Virus record (IMG/VR): IMGVR_UViG_3300009618_000018
Span: 1 to 37,288 of that record
Reading direction: 5' to 3' (one strand)
DNA: 37,288 bases
Origin: a virus
Shown: one piece after another, positions 27,741 through 36,308 of the stretch
Layout: each line of letters begins with the position of its first letter
Position numbering within the stretch: position 1 is the stretch's first letter
Program-made: the position numbers and the translations under genes
The notes under the pieces: model-generated
The model's input: the letters and a program-made list of their open reading frames with translations, nothing else
What the model was told of the DNA's origin: nothing
The model's database searches: none

Positions 27741-28034
27741 ATGTCTGTTCTCGACACGCTGCAAAGCGAGCGCCAGCGGTTGCTCGATTGGAAAGCCAAG
27801 CAGCTGGCGATCCATGAGAAGAATTTGCAGGCAGCGGGCGATCACGTCGCCGCGAGGAAGGCTGCACTCGCCGCCGAGCTCGAGCACCTTTCGAAGTGGC
27901 ATGACGAACGCACTGCCGCACATGACGCCGGCGTAAAGACCGTCAACGATCACATCGACCGCGAAGTCGCCGCGCTCGACCAGCAGATCGACGCGGAGAA
28001 GCAGCCCGCGGGCGAGAAGAAAACCGCGGCCTGA
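27741..28034 (+). CDS. Coiled-coil protein at the head-tail module border
   Basis: 97 residues from ATG 27741 with AAAGGAC about 9 bases before. Nearly the whole product is charged helix (TLQSERQRLLDWKAKQLAIHEKNLQAAGDHVAARKAALAAEL, HIDREVAALDQQIDAEK). It would dimerise as a coiled coil. No family recognised. It sits exactly at the junction between lambda-like head genes and Mu-like tail genes. Confidence 0.6.
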   Translation: MSVLDTLQSERQRLLDWKAKQLAIHEKNLQAAGDHVAARKAALAAELEHLSKWHDERTAAHDAGVKTVNDHIDREVAALDQQIDAEKQPAGEKKTAA

Positions 28035-28049
28035 TCGGCCGGAACAATC

Positions 28050-28844
28050 ATGCTGTCATCCCTGGCGCTGCGACTCGCCGCCATCGAAGGCTTAAGGCCG
28101 ACGCCGGCGCTGCTCGCCGACGGTCCCTGGCCGACGCTGGCGAAGAAGCACATTTACGACAGCCGCATCGACCCACTCGAGGACCTGCAGGAGAAAGAAG
28201 AGCGGCCGATCATCGTCATCTATGCGGAAGACGACGACAGCCATGAGGCCGGCCAGAAACGCGGCGGGCCGCCTTATCTGCTATGCATCGACCTCATCTT
28301 CGAGTGCTCGGTGGTGGTAAAGGCCGCCGCCGATGCCGATCCCCAGATTTTCACGGTCGGATGGCCGGAGACCGATGCCGAGCTCGAGGCGGCACTCAAT
28401 CTGATCAGCGCGCAAATCTATTTCACGCTGTTCTACGCGCCTTCGGGCCTGATCTTCCGCAAGGTGTGTGCCTCGCGCGTGACCAACATCCGCTCGACCG
28501 TACATCGCACCTCGGAGGAAGGCCGGCGCCTGGCGCGACGCACCATCACCTGGAAGGTGCTGGTCAACGGCGACGATGCCTATGATCCGGCGCCGGCGCA
28601 ACAGCTCACGGGTTTTGCTCTGTTGCCAGAGCCGCTCAAGACCGTCGCCTGCATGCTGCCGGAGAATTCCTATGGCCGCCGCGTGATCGACGGCCTGATC
28701 CAGGAGCCGACCTTCCCGCAAATGCCCCTGCGCGTGCCGCTGGAGACTGTCGGGCTCAACGTCAAGGCGCATCTGCCCGGCGCCGCGATTCCGGCGACGC
28801 CGAACATCGTCGGCGAAGTGGACGATCTTTACCCCTCTGATTGA
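28050..28844 (+). CDS. Putative tail terminator-like protein (Mu gp37 position)
   Basis: 264 residues from ATG 28050. LALRLAAIEGLRP, ERPIIVIYAEDD, and SVVVKAAADADPQ suggest the alpha/beta fold of phage tail terminators. ELEAALNLISAQIYFTLFY and a C-terminal beta part with GFALLPEPLKTVA continue it. It lies directly before the gp38 and sheath genes, where Mu-like phages place gp37. It probably caps the tail tube and contacts the head. Assignment is by position and general fold only. Confidence 0.5.
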   Translation: MLSSLALRLAAIEGLRPTPALLADGPWPTLAKKHIYDSRIDPLEDLQEKEERPIIVIYAEDDDSHEAGQKRGGPPYLLCIDLIFECSVVVKAAADADPQIFTVGWPETDAELEAALNLISAQIYFTLFYAPSGLIFRKVCASRVTNIRSTVHRTSEEGRRLARRTITWKVLVNGDDAYDPAPAQQLTGFALLPEPLKTVACMLPENSYGRRVIDGLIQEPTFPQMPLRVPLETVGLNVKAHLPGAAIPATPNIVGEVDDLYPSD

Positions 28845-28882
28845 GCGCAACTCGCTGCTGCGAGCACGAGAGACTCACCAAA

Positions 28883-29152
28883 ATGCAAAACGTCTTCATC
28901 AAGCCGGCGCCGATGACGGACCCGGTCACCAAGGTGCCGATCGCGCGCGTCGTGCCGGACCCGCAGCAGGGCGGCCGGCCGCTCGCCGCCACCGGCGAAT
29001 GGAAGCCGCTGAATTCCTATTGGGCGGCGCGGCTGCGCGACGATGACGTGGTCGAGATAAATCCGCCGCTCGAGCCCGCGCCGGCGCCGGTGCAACCGAA
29101 GCCTGATCCCAAGCCGTCGAAGTCGGCGGCAAAAGCCGAGGCCACGCGATGA
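28883..29152 (+). CDS. DUF2635 / Mu gp38-like protein
   Basis: 89 residues from ATG 28883; the stop overlaps the sheath ATG (ATGA). QNVFIKPAPMTDPVTKVPIARVVPDPQQGGRPLAATGEWKPLNSYWAARLRDDDV matches DUF2635 (FIKPA...VPDP...L...G..V...YW.RRL.DGDV). The tail is Pro/Lys-rich and probably disordered. A 38-base gap before it contains another small hairpin (CTCGC-TGCT-GCGAG). The family always lies before the sheath gene in Mu-type tails; role unknown. Confidence 0.88.
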   Translation: MQNVFIKPAPMTDPVTKVPIARVVPDPQQGGRPLAATGEWKPLNSYWAARLRDDDVVEINPPLEPAPAPVQPKPDPKPSKSAAKAEATR

Positions 29153-30669
29153 CCACCGTTCCTTTCAATAATGTGCCGGGCAACACGCTCGTCCCCTTCG
29201 CCTCGTTCGAGTTCAATTCCGGCGGCACGCCCTATTCCGGCGAGACACAGGAGCTGCTGGTCGGGCAGATGACTTCGGCCGGAAACGCGACGCCCGGCGT
29301 CCCCTATGGCCCGATTGCCAGCACGGCCGACGCGATCGCTCGCTTCGGCCTCGGTTCCATGCTGGTCGGCATGTACAACACTGCGCGGTTGCAGGCGCCG
29401 ACCCAGGAAATCTGGGCGCTCCCACTATCCGATCCCGCCGGCGCCGCCGCGACCGGCAGCATTCTTTTCACCGCGCCTGGCGTCGCCGGCGCCGCGCTGA
29501 TCGAGGTGATGGGGCGGCTCGTCACTTGGCAGGTGAACGCCTCAGATACCGCACCCACCATCGCGACCAATGCGGTCGCCGCGGTCAATGCGCTTAATCT
29601 GCCGGTTGTCGCCACCGTCGACGGCACGACGACAAATAAAATGGATTTGACCGCGCGCCACATCGGCGCGCTCGGCAACAATATCAGCGTCGCGCTGGTC
29701 ACCAATCAGCCAAATGTGCTGCAATCGGCCAACGCCACCATCACGCCGATGTCCGGCGGCTCCGGCATTCCCACGCTCACCACGCCGCTGGCCAATTGCG
29801 GCTCGATGCCGTTTGACTGGATCGCGTCGCCCTATTCGGACTCGACCTCGCTCACTGCCATCCAGGAATTCCTCAGCGACCAATCCGGCCGCTGGTCATC
29901 GTTCCAGCAGCTCTACGGCCATCACACCACGGTCGCGGCCGGCACGCTCTCGACCCAGACTACGCTCGGCTCCGGACGTAACAACCAGCACGAAACCATC
30001 ATGGGCGCGCAGGTGTTCCGCACCCCGCCCTGGGAATGGGCCGCCGCGCTCGGCGGCGCCGAGGTGCAGAACCTCGGCACCGCGCCGCAATGCTCGGTGC
30101 CGATGCAGGGCATCGTGCTGCAAGGCGTGCTGCCGCCATTCGATCGCACCAAGTGGTGGCAGAATTCCGACCTGCAGGCGCTCTATAGCTACGGCATCGC
30201 CGGCTTCACGGTGAATTCGTCCGGTGAAGTGGTGATCAACCGCATGGTCACCACCTACAAGACCAATTCGGCCAACGCGCCCGATCAGACGTTCATGGAC
30301 ACCGAGACCATGGCACAGGGCATGTTCGCGCTGCGCTATCTGCGCAGCGAGGTGCAGACCCAGCTCGGCCGCAAGGCGTTTGCGGCGGAAAATCCCTTCA
30401 ACGTCGCGACCATCGTCACGCCCGCCGACGTCGCGGCCGTCGAAGTTCACGCCTATACCGACTTGGTGGCGCTCGGCGTCACTCAGGATGCCGCGAGCTT
30501 CGCCACGTTCCTGGTCGTGCAGCAGAACGCCACCAACCCGAGCCGCTGCGATTCCTACCTGCCACTCGAATTCGTCGCTGGGCTGCGCATCTTTGCCGCC
30601 AATGTGACGGCGTTCCTGCAATACTATTCGCCGTCCGGCGCGCCGCTGGCGGCCTTGGCAAATCCGTAA
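29149..30669 (+). CDS. Tail sheath protein, Mu gpL type
   Basis: 506 residues, close to the Mu sheath (495). VPFNNVPGNTLVPFASFEFNSGGTPY, GSMLVGMYNTARLQAPTQEIWALPL and GGSGIPTLTTPLANCGSMPFDWIASPYSDSTSL follow the family. The C-terminus has GIAGFTVNSSGEVVINRMVTTYKTN and MDTETMAQGMFALRYLRSEVQTQLGRK. Hundreds of copies surround the tube and contract to drive it through the envelope. It proves a contractile tail. Confidence 0.95.
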   Translation: MTTVPFNNVPGNTLVPFASFEFNSGGTPYSGETQELLVGQMTSAGNATPGVPYGPIASTADAIARFGLGSMLVGMYNTARLQAPTQEIWALPLSDPAGAAATGSILFTAPGVAGAALIEVMGRLVTWQVNASDTAPTIATNAVAAVNALNLPVVATVDGTTTNKMDLTARHIGALGNNISVALVTNQPNVLQSANATITPMSGGSGIPTLTTPLANCGSMPFDWIASPYSDSTSLTAIQEFLSDQSGRWSSFQQLYGHHTTVAAGTLSTQTTLGSGRNNQHETIMGAQVFRTPPWEWAAALGGAEVQNLGTAPQCSVPMQGIVLQGVLPPFDRTKWWQNSDLQALYSYGIAGFTVNSSGEVVINRMVTTYKTNSANAPDQTFMDTETMAQGMFALRYLRSEVQTQLGRKAFAAENPFNVATIVTPADVAAVEVHAYTDLVALGVTQDAASFATFLVVQQNATNPSRCDSYLPLEFVAGLRIFAANVTAFLQYYSPSGAPLAALANP

Positions 30670-30706
30670 AGCTTTTTAGTACGCCCGCGCACTCGCGCCG
30701 GCAGCC

Positions 30707-30754
30707 GCGCGTTCACGCGCGTGAACGCGCTATCGCAACCCGCTCGCGCGCGGG
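30707..30754 (+). repeat. 24-bp perfect palindrome and intergenic hairpin copy 3
   Basis: Positions 30707-30730 form a perfect palindrome with arms GCGCGTTCACGC/GCGTGAACGCGC. It is followed by CCCGC-TCGCGC-GCGGG (30739-30754) with the CAACCC...ATTGGAG flanks shared with the hairpins at 25001 and 26033. Both lie in the 103-base gap between sheath and tube genes and may punctuate the mRNA. Confidence 0.65.
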
Positions 30755-30772
30755 CGAATTGGAGAAAGCTCC

Positions 30773-31147
30773 ATGACTGCTGTTCCGAACCAATTCGGCG
30801 GCCGCGTCACCTTCACCTTCAACGGCTGGTCGACGCCGATCGCCGACGCCGATGTGATGCTCGATCCCGCAATCTATACGGCCGAAGTCAAGACCAATCA
30901 GGACGGCAGTCCCGCCTATATGCTCAAGCCGAAACAGCCGGGTGCCGAGTTCAAGCTCCGGATATCGGCCAATATCAATTGGAAGGGGCTGCTGCTGCAG
31001 ATCGGCAACTGCACGATCCGCGAGATCGACAACAACGTCACCCACCTGTTCACCAATACGCGGCTCACCGGCACGCCCAAGCACAACTTATCCACCGGCG
31101 AGATCGACGGGCTGAAGATCGAGGGCGGCACTTATTCGACGCAATAG
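30773..31147 (+). CDS. Tail tube protein, Mu gpM type
   Basis: 124 residues from ATG 30773 with GGAG 8-10 bases upstream. FGGRVTFTFNGWSTPIADADVML, FKLRISANINWKGLLLQIGNCTI and NNVTHLFTNTRLTGTPKHNLSTGEIDGLKIEG match the Mu tail-tube family. The pattern is a small beta-barrel that stacks as hexamer rings. It forms the inner channel for DNA. Placement directly after the sheath gene is standard. Confidence 0.93.
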   Translation: MTAVPNQFGGRVTFTFNGWSTPIADADVMLDPAIYTAEVKTNQDGSPAYMLKPKQPGAEFKLRISANINWKGLLLQIGNCTIREIDNNVTHLFTNTRLTGTPKHNLSTGEIDGLKIEGGTYSTQ

Positions 31148-31192
31148 CGCGCGCTGGCTCTCTGCAATCGCGCGAGCGCGCACGAGGAGACA

Positions 31193-31576
31193 ATGACCGA
31201 GAACAAGCCAGCCGGCCGGACCAAAATCATCAAGCTCGACAAGCCGATCGTCGGTCATGGCGTGGTCACGAAAGTGGTCCTGCGCGAGCCGACCTATGCC
31301 GAATATATGGAGATCGGTGACCCGTTCCTGGTCGGCGTCTCTCCGGGCTCGCAAATCCCCTTCATCATCGAAGACCAGGCCGTCATCACCAAATATTGCG
31401 AAGTCCTGCTGGTCGAGCCCGACGCGCTCATCATTCAGGACGGCGGCATGGAGCTGGCAAAGAAGGTCCGCCAGGCGGTGAAAAGTTTTTTCCGGGACGG
31501 CGACGAGGCGGGCGAGGCCTCGGGGACCTCGCCGACGAGCTCGCCTTCGGCGCCGGGCAAGACTGCAGCGCCATAA
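31193..31576 (+). CDS. Tail assembly chaperone, short form (Mu gp41 type)
   Basis: 127 residues from ATG 31193 with GAGGAG 5-6 bases upstream. IIKLDKPIVGHGVVTKVVLREPTYAEYMEIGDP and ELAKKVRQAVKSFF match the E-family/gp41 tail chaperones, which coat the tape measure during tail assembly. Translation past residue 100 in this frame gives a Gly/Ser/Pro-rich tail, whereas a -1 shift at 31486-31492 leads to a longer form. The gene ends before the tape measure gene, as expected. Confidence 0.88.
   Translation: MTENKPAGRTKIIKLDKPIVGHGVVTKVVLREPTYAEYMEIGDPFLVGVSPGSQIPFIIEDQAVITKYCEVLLVEPDALIIQDGGMELAKKVRQAVKSFFRDGDEAGEASGTSPTSSPSAPGKTAAP
31486..31492 (+). promoter_or_regulatory. -1 ribosomal frameshift site T TTT TTC
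   Basis: In the chaperone frame the codons AGT TTT TTC give the heptamer T TTT TTC, an ideal X XXY YYZ slippery site. Downstream, GGCGAGG (31511-31517) pairs with CCTCGCC (31527-31533), a possible stimulatory hairpin at a rather long 18-base distance. Slippage enters the frame that ends exactly at the tape measure start. Confidence 0.78.
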
Positions 31577-31647
31577 GCGCGCTGCCGATCGGACAGCTCC
31601 AGCGCTGGCACGCCCGCGCGGCGGCCTGGCATAGGCGGAAAAGATAA
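31492..31647 (+). CDS. Frameshift extension of the tail chaperone (Mu gp42-type GT form)
   Basis: After a -1 slip, 51 codons follow, ending with TAA that shares a base with ATG 31647. The part GDLADELAFGAGQDCSAISALPIGQLQRWHARAAAWHRR has the LxxLxxWHxRA ending known from the second chaperone frame of many tail modules. No independent start with a ribosome-binding site is seen. The fused product would be 151 residues and made in minor amounts, as with lambda gpGT. Confidence 0.8.
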   Translation, partial: PGRRRGGRGLGDLADELAFGAGQDCSAISALPIGQLQRWHARAAAWHRRKR

Positions 31648-33683
31648 TGGCGCCGAAAGTCCTCGAGTCGCAGCTGGTCATCAGCGGCCGCGACAAGACC
31701 GGCGCGATGTTCGACGCCGTCGGCGGCAAATTCGACAAGCTCGCGGCCGCCGGCAAACGCATGGACGGCGTCGGCCGCAATTTTCTCAACGTCGGCTCGG
31801 CGATCGACCACGCTGGTAGCAAGCTCGACATGCTGCACGGCAAGTTGCAGCGCATCGAACGGCTCTCGCAGGTCATCGGCCGGACGCTGGGCCCGCTGGT
31901 CGCCGGTGGAATGGCCGGCGCCACGGCTTATGAGGCCGCGCATGTCACCCGCACGCTGGCAGAAAAAGCCGCGCACGCGGCAATAGCGGGCCAGCACGAG
32001 CGCGTGCGCATGGAAGCCGGCATGAGGCCGGAGGAAATCGGCGAGGCCGAAAAGGCGGCCGCCGATATCTCGGCCAAAGTGCCGGCACTGTCGCAGACCA
32101 CGGTGCTGCACATGCTGCGCAACGCGCGCTCGATCGTCGGCTCGTTCGAGGAGGCGAAAAAGGTCATCGAGCCGCTGGCGAAAATGCGCGTTGTCGCCAT
32201 GGGCGCACATCCCGAGCGCAGCGAAGAGCTGGAAGCCGACTTCGACAAGCTCATCAAGGGCATGGAAATCAGGGGCGTTACGCAGAACCTGCCGAAGTTC
32301 ACCCACTACATGGACACCATGGCGAAGGCGATTAACGTCTTCGGCGATACGCTGCGGCCCACTGATTATTACGAGATGTTCAAATATGGTCGCGGTGCCA
32401 CCCAGGCATTGTCCGATCAGTTCATGCTGATGTCGGCACCGACCTTCGCCCAGGAAATGGGAGGCACCAGCGCCGGCAAGGCGCTGAGTAATTTTTATCA
32501 AACAATCGTTGGCGGAAGGATGCAGGCCAAGGCGGCAAACGAACTGCTCGATCTTGGTCTGATCGGTGACAAGTCAAAGGTCAAGATCTCCAAAGCCGGC
32601 ATCGTGACGTCGGTCAAGCCGGGCGCGGTCACCGGCTGGGAACTTGCCGCCGCAGACCCCTACCGCTGGGTGAACGAGATTTTCCTGCCGGCACTGAGAA
32701 AACGCGGCATCACCGACAAGACCAAAATTCTTGCCGAGATTGCTACCGTCTTCCGCGACGCGACCGGGCAACAATTAGTTGGCATCCTTGCCACGCAACA
32801 ATCCCGCATGATTAAGGATTGGGGCATGCAAATCGGCGCCCAGGGCAACGAGGCCGCCGACACGTTCATGAACAAAGACGTGCTCATAGCCTTCGTCGCC
32901 GTGACCGAGCAGCTGAAGAATTTCATGCAGGTTGCCGCCGGCCCAATGGCACTTCCGACGGCGAGCTCGCTTAAAAGGATCGCGGACAGCATCGCCTATC
33001 TGAACCAGGCCGCGCATGAGCACCCGGCGGTGCAGAAAGCCGCTTCGGCCGGACTGGCAGCGGCAATCGGTGGTGGCGTGCTCGCCACCTACGAGAGCAT
33101 GGTCGGCATGGCCTATGCGTTCAAGATGCTCAGCGGAAGTACGGCTTCCTGGCTGGCGCGGATGCCGCTGCGGATGCTCGGCTCGCCGGCGCTTCCTCTG
33201 ACCGTTGGTGGTTTTGGAACGATTGATTGGTTGCGCGGACAAGAAGCGCAGAATCAATCAGGCAAGCCGGTCAATCGCGAGATTCTCGCGTCTCTGCCCT
33301 GGTATCGTCAGGCAGCGATCTGGACTCAGGAAAACATATTCGGCGCCGATCCGAACCGCTTGGTGCCGGAGCTCGGGGCCTCTCCCTTTGGAGCGGGCTA
33401 TTATCGCGACCAGGCGTCGCAGCTGAAGGCGCTTATCGAAGGTGCGGCACCTGGCTGGCTTTCCTCGGTCGGCGCCGAGAAACAGTGGCAAGCCGCCGCC
33501 GCCGAGACACCGAAGACCGAGCTGACCGGCAATGCCACGATGACGATCATGGTTGAGTTAGATGAAGGCCTTCATGCGGCGATCGAGCATTCGGGCGAGA
33601 TCTCTGGCATCAAGGTCCGCGGTTCGACCGGCAACCGCGGCGTCTCGTGGCCCGACGTCGGCGCCGGCAACATGCTGCCGTGA
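31647..33683 (+). CDS. Tail tape measure protein
   Basis: 678 residues from ATG 31647. The N-terminal half is long, charged helices (VLESQLVISGRDKTGAMFDAVGGKFDKLAAAGKRM, HAAIAGQHERVRMEAGMRPEEIGEAEKAAADISAKV). Near 465-520 are hydrophobic segments (GLAAAIGGGVLATYESMVGMAYAF) that may enter the host membrane. Position after the chaperones is diagnostic. It sets tail length; at the common figure of about 1.5 angstrom per residue the tail would be near 100 nm, which is an estimate only. Confidence 0.88.
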   Translation: MAPKVLESQLVISGRDKTGAMFDAVGGKFDKLAAAGKRMDGVGRNFLNVGSAIDHAGSKLDMLHGKLQRIERLSQVIGRTLGPLVAGGMAGATAYEAAHVTRTLAEKAAHAAIAGQHERVRMEAGMRPEEIGEAEKAAADISAKVPALSQTTVLHMLRNARSIVGSFEEAKKVIEPLAKMRVVAMGAHPERSEELEADFDKLIKGMEIRGVTQNLPKFTHYMDTMAKAINVFGDTLRPTDYYEMFKYGRGATQALSDQFMLMSAPTFAQEMGGTSAGKALSNFYQTIVGGRMQAKAANELLDLGLIGDKSKVKISKAGIVTSVKPGAVTGWELAAADPYRWVNEIFLPALRKRGITDKTKILAEIATVFRDATGQQLVGILATQQSRMIKDWGMQIGAQGNEAADTFMNKDVLIAFVAVTEQLKNFMQVAAGPMALPTASSLKRIADSIAYLNQAAHEHPAVQKAASAGLAAAIGGGVLATYESMVGMAYAFKMLSGSTASWLARMPLRMLGSPALPLTVGGFGTIDWLRGQEAQNQSGKPVNREILASLPWYRQAAIWTQENIFGADPNRLVPELGASPFGAGYYRDQASQLKALIEGAAPGWLSSVGAEKQWQAAAAETPKTELTGNATMTIMVELDEGLHAAIEHSGEISGIKVRGSTGNRGVSWPDVGAGNMLP

Positions 33684-33689
33684 CCGCCC

Positions 33690-35108
33690 ATGGTTTATGC
33701 CCGCGACTGGATCAGCACGCTGTGGCCGGCGTCCTATATGGGCGTGCCGTTCTATTTCGAGCACGACGATTCCGAAGGCGGCCGCGACGCCGAAGTGCAT
33801 GAATATTTCGGCGCCGAAAGCTGGGACGTCGAAGACACCGGCATCAAGGCGCGGAAATTCTCCGGTCTCGCCTACGTGGCGAGCGACGTCGCCGACCAGC
33901 AGGCGGTCGCGCTCGAGCAGATCTTCGAGAGCAAGGGCCCGGGCACGCTGGTCGTGCCGATCATGGGCCCGGTCAGTGTTCATTGCGAAGACTTCAAGCG
34001 CACCAGCGACAAAGACAAGCTCGGCTTCATCACCTTCCATCTGAAGTTTGTCTCCGCCGGGCCGGTGACGCCGGCGGCGCCGTTCGTTTCTGTGCCGCAG
34101 CTCGGCCAGACGGTCTTCGAACAGGCCGCCGCGCTGTGGCAGGCCGGCGCGGGGATGTTTCCCGACGCGCTGGTGCTCAACAATCCGGCCGATTACATCG
34201 TCGCCGGCGCAGTCGACGAGGTCGCGAACGTGGTCGCGGCGATCGAGACGGTGCGCACTGTCAATCCGGTCGACGCCGATACCTCGGCAGCGGTCGCCGC
34301 CGCCGATGTCGCGATCGTCACCGCCGCGCCACTGCTGATCGCCTACGGCAATCCGGCGGCCGCGCCGCTGAAGACGACGCCGGCGTCATCGCTGATCAAT
34401 TCGCCGAACCCGGAGGTAGCGGCGGTCGCCTCGGCCATCGTCACCCTGCTTGACAAGGCGCCGGCGATTTCGCCTTCGCTCACCGATCCGACCGCCATCC
34501 TCGCGGCGACAATCGGCGCCAATATCAGCCAGCTCGCCGATGGCCTCCAAGGCAATCCCGATGCCGGCGCCGGCGCGATGCTATCTCTCTATCAGGCGCT
34601 CGCGGCCGTCATACCGACACCGCTCGCGGTTGGTGCATCGCCGAATGCCGTTGCGGCCGCGGCGAACGCCGCCGCCATCCTGGCGTTCGCGCGGATCGCC
34701 GCGCTCGCCGCCTGGGGCGAAGCGCTCGAGCGGCAGACTTATCAAAGCCGGGCCGATGCGGTGGCCGCGCGCGCGCTGTTCGCCGAAATCGTCGGCGACG
34801 AGCTCGGCAGCTGGACCGGCGCCGCCGGCTTTCCGGTCTATGTCGCGCTGCAGGACCTGCAGGGCGCCGTGGTGCAATACCTGACGCAGCTGATGGCCAA
34901 TCTGGCGCCGGTGGTGACGATCAGCTCGCCGCAATCGATGCCGGCCCTGTGGTGGGCGTGGCGGCTTTATCAGGACCCGACCCGCGCGGTCGACCTGGTG
35001 CTGCGCAACAACGTCGTGCACCCATCATTCATGCCGCTGTCGTTCGAGGCGCTGGCGCCGGGCTACGCGGCGCCGCCGAACATGCCGGTCAATTGGCCGA
35101 GTCCTTAA
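33690..35108 (+). CDS. Mu gpN-like tail protein (DNA circularisation N-terminal family)
   Basis: 472 residues from ATG 33690. The N-terminal domain WISTLWPASYMGVPFYFEHDDSEGGRDAEVHEYFG, then VEDTGIKARKFSGLAYV and GPGTLVVPIMGPVSVHCEDFKR, is typical of Mu gpN. There it forms part of the tail tip or baseplate hub connection. The middle is Ala/Val-rich and helical. The end (VLRNNVVHPSFMPLSFEALAP) returns to family pattern. The old name DNA circularisation protein comes from the family label; a baseplate role is better supported by context. Confidence 0.88.
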   Translation: MVYARDWISTLWPASYMGVPFYFEHDDSEGGRDAEVHEYFGAESWDVEDTGIKARKFSGLAYVASDVADQQAVALEQIFESKGPGTLVVPIMGPVSVHCEDFKRTSDKDKLGFITFHLKFVSAGPVTPAAPFVSVPQLGQTVFEQAAALWQAGAGMFPDALVLNNPADYIVAGAVDEVANVVAAIETVRTVNPVDADTSAAVAAADVAIVTAAPLLIAYGNPAAAPLKTTPASSLINSPNPEVAAVASAIVTLLDKAPAISPSLTDPTAILAATIGANISQLADGLQGNPDAGAGAMLSLYQALAAVIPTPLAVGASPNAVAAAANAAAILAFARIAALAAWGEALERQTYQSRADAVAARALFAEIVGDELGSWTGAAGFPVYVALQDLQGAVVQYLTQLMANLAPVVTISSPQSMPALWWAWRLYQDPTRAVDLVLRNNVVHPSFMPLSFEALAPGYAAPPNMPVNWPSP

Positions 35109-35126
35109 CGCGCCGGAGCGAGCGCT

Positions 35127-36308
35127 GTGGCCGAAGTTATAACCGTGCTGGCGAACGGCCAGCCGTTCACGGGCACCTTCAAGAACTTCGAGGTCGACGC
35201 GGGCTATCATCATGCGGCGCATAGTTTCTCCTTCGAGGTCGCACCTTCGGCGCAGCGGCTGCAGATCTTCGCTCCCGGCACGCCGCTGCAGATCCAGTTC
35301 AACAACGACGTCGCTTTCACCGGCTATGTCGATCGGCTGCAACCGACCTTCAAGAAATTGACCATCAGCGGCCGGTCGAAATCGCAGGATTTCATCGACT
35401 GCGCCGCGATCGATCCCGGCGGCACCGGCAATTTTCAGAACCAGTCGCCGTTGGCGATCGCCCAGGCGCTGGCGCAGCCGTTCGGCGTCACGGTCGCGAC
35501 CGATCAACAACTCGACGACGTCGAAAGCTATCAGCTCGTGCCCGGCGAGTCCGGATTTGCGGCCTGCGAAAAGCTGACGCGCGCGCAGGGGCTGACGCTC
35601 AGCGGCCAATACGACGGCTCGCTCAAGCTCACCAAACCGGGCAGCAAGCGCCACGCCGGCGGTCTTTATCAGGGCCAGGCGCCGCTCAAGGATTTGGAAG
35701 GCGATCTGAACTGGGCGCATCGGCATTCGCCGATCATCGTGCGCGGGCAATCCGCCTCGGGCACCGACGCCGCCGCGCTGCAGGTCGAAGCGACCGCGCA
35801 GGATGCTTCGGTTTGGGGCGGCGGCGCCGCGCCGGTGCAGAGCGCACCTTCATCGTCGGCGCCGGGTTTCACGACCGGCCGTTACCGGCCGCTGGTGCAC
35901 GTCGAGGATTCCGACATCGACAGCGAAACGGCGCAATCGCTAGCCGACGCGCACAGCCAGCGCGAGGCCGGCGAGGCGCTGAAAGCGCACGCAGTGACCT
36001 ACGGCTTTCGCGATTCCGGCGGCACGCTGTGGACGCCAGGCTGGCTCGTCTGGGTCGAGAGCGAGCGGATCGGTCTCTGCCAGGCGCTGCTGATCAAGAA
36101 GATCAAGTTCACGCAGAAGCGCGGGGGCGCCGGCTCCGGCAAGCACGCGTCAAAGGGCGGCTCGACCGCGCACCTCGAGCTGGTCGATCCGCGTGCCTAT
36201 GGCGGCACCGCGGCAAAAGGCTCTAGCCCGCCCGGCAGCGCGTCCTCGAGCATCTGGAACGTCGGTACGCCGCCGGTGCCATTCGCTCCTGGCTCGGTGC
36301 CCGGATGA
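35127..36308 (+). CDS. Baseplate hub protein, Mu gpP type
   Basis: 393 residues from GTG 35127 with GGAGCGAG upstream. VITVLANGQPFTGTFKNFEVDAGYHHAAHSFSFEV, FAPGTPLQIQFNNDVAFTGYVDRLQPTF, ISGRSKSQDFIDCAA and LTRAQGLTLSGQYDGSLKLTKPG match the gpP/gp44 hub fold. It forms the ring that seats the spike. The stop overlaps the spike gene ATG (ATGA). The C-terminal stretch is Gly/Ser/Pro-rich. Confidence 0.93.
   Translation: MAEVITVLANGQPFTGTFKNFEVDAGYHHAAHSFSFEVAPSAQRLQIFAPGTPLQIQFNNDVAFTGYVDRLQPTFKKLTISGRSKSQDFIDCAAIDPGGTGNFQNQSPLAIAQALAQPFGVTVATDQQLDDVESYQLVPGESGFAACEKLTRAQGLTLSGQYDGSLKLTKPGSKRHAGGLYQGQAPLKDLEGDLNWAHRHSPIIVRGQSASGTDAAALQVEATAQDASVWGGGAAPVQSAPSSSAPGFTTGRYRPLVHVEDSDIDSETAQSLADAHSQREAGEALKAHAVTYGFRDSGGTLWTPGWLVWVESERIGLCQALLIKKIKFTQKRGGAGSGKHASKGGSTAHLELVDPRAYGGTAAKGSSPPGSASSSIWNVGTPPVPFAPGSVPG

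Noticed and set aside
30707-30730. 24-bp palindrome as a transcription terminator
   Set aside because: No T-run follows on either strand and the same transcript must continue to the tube gene.
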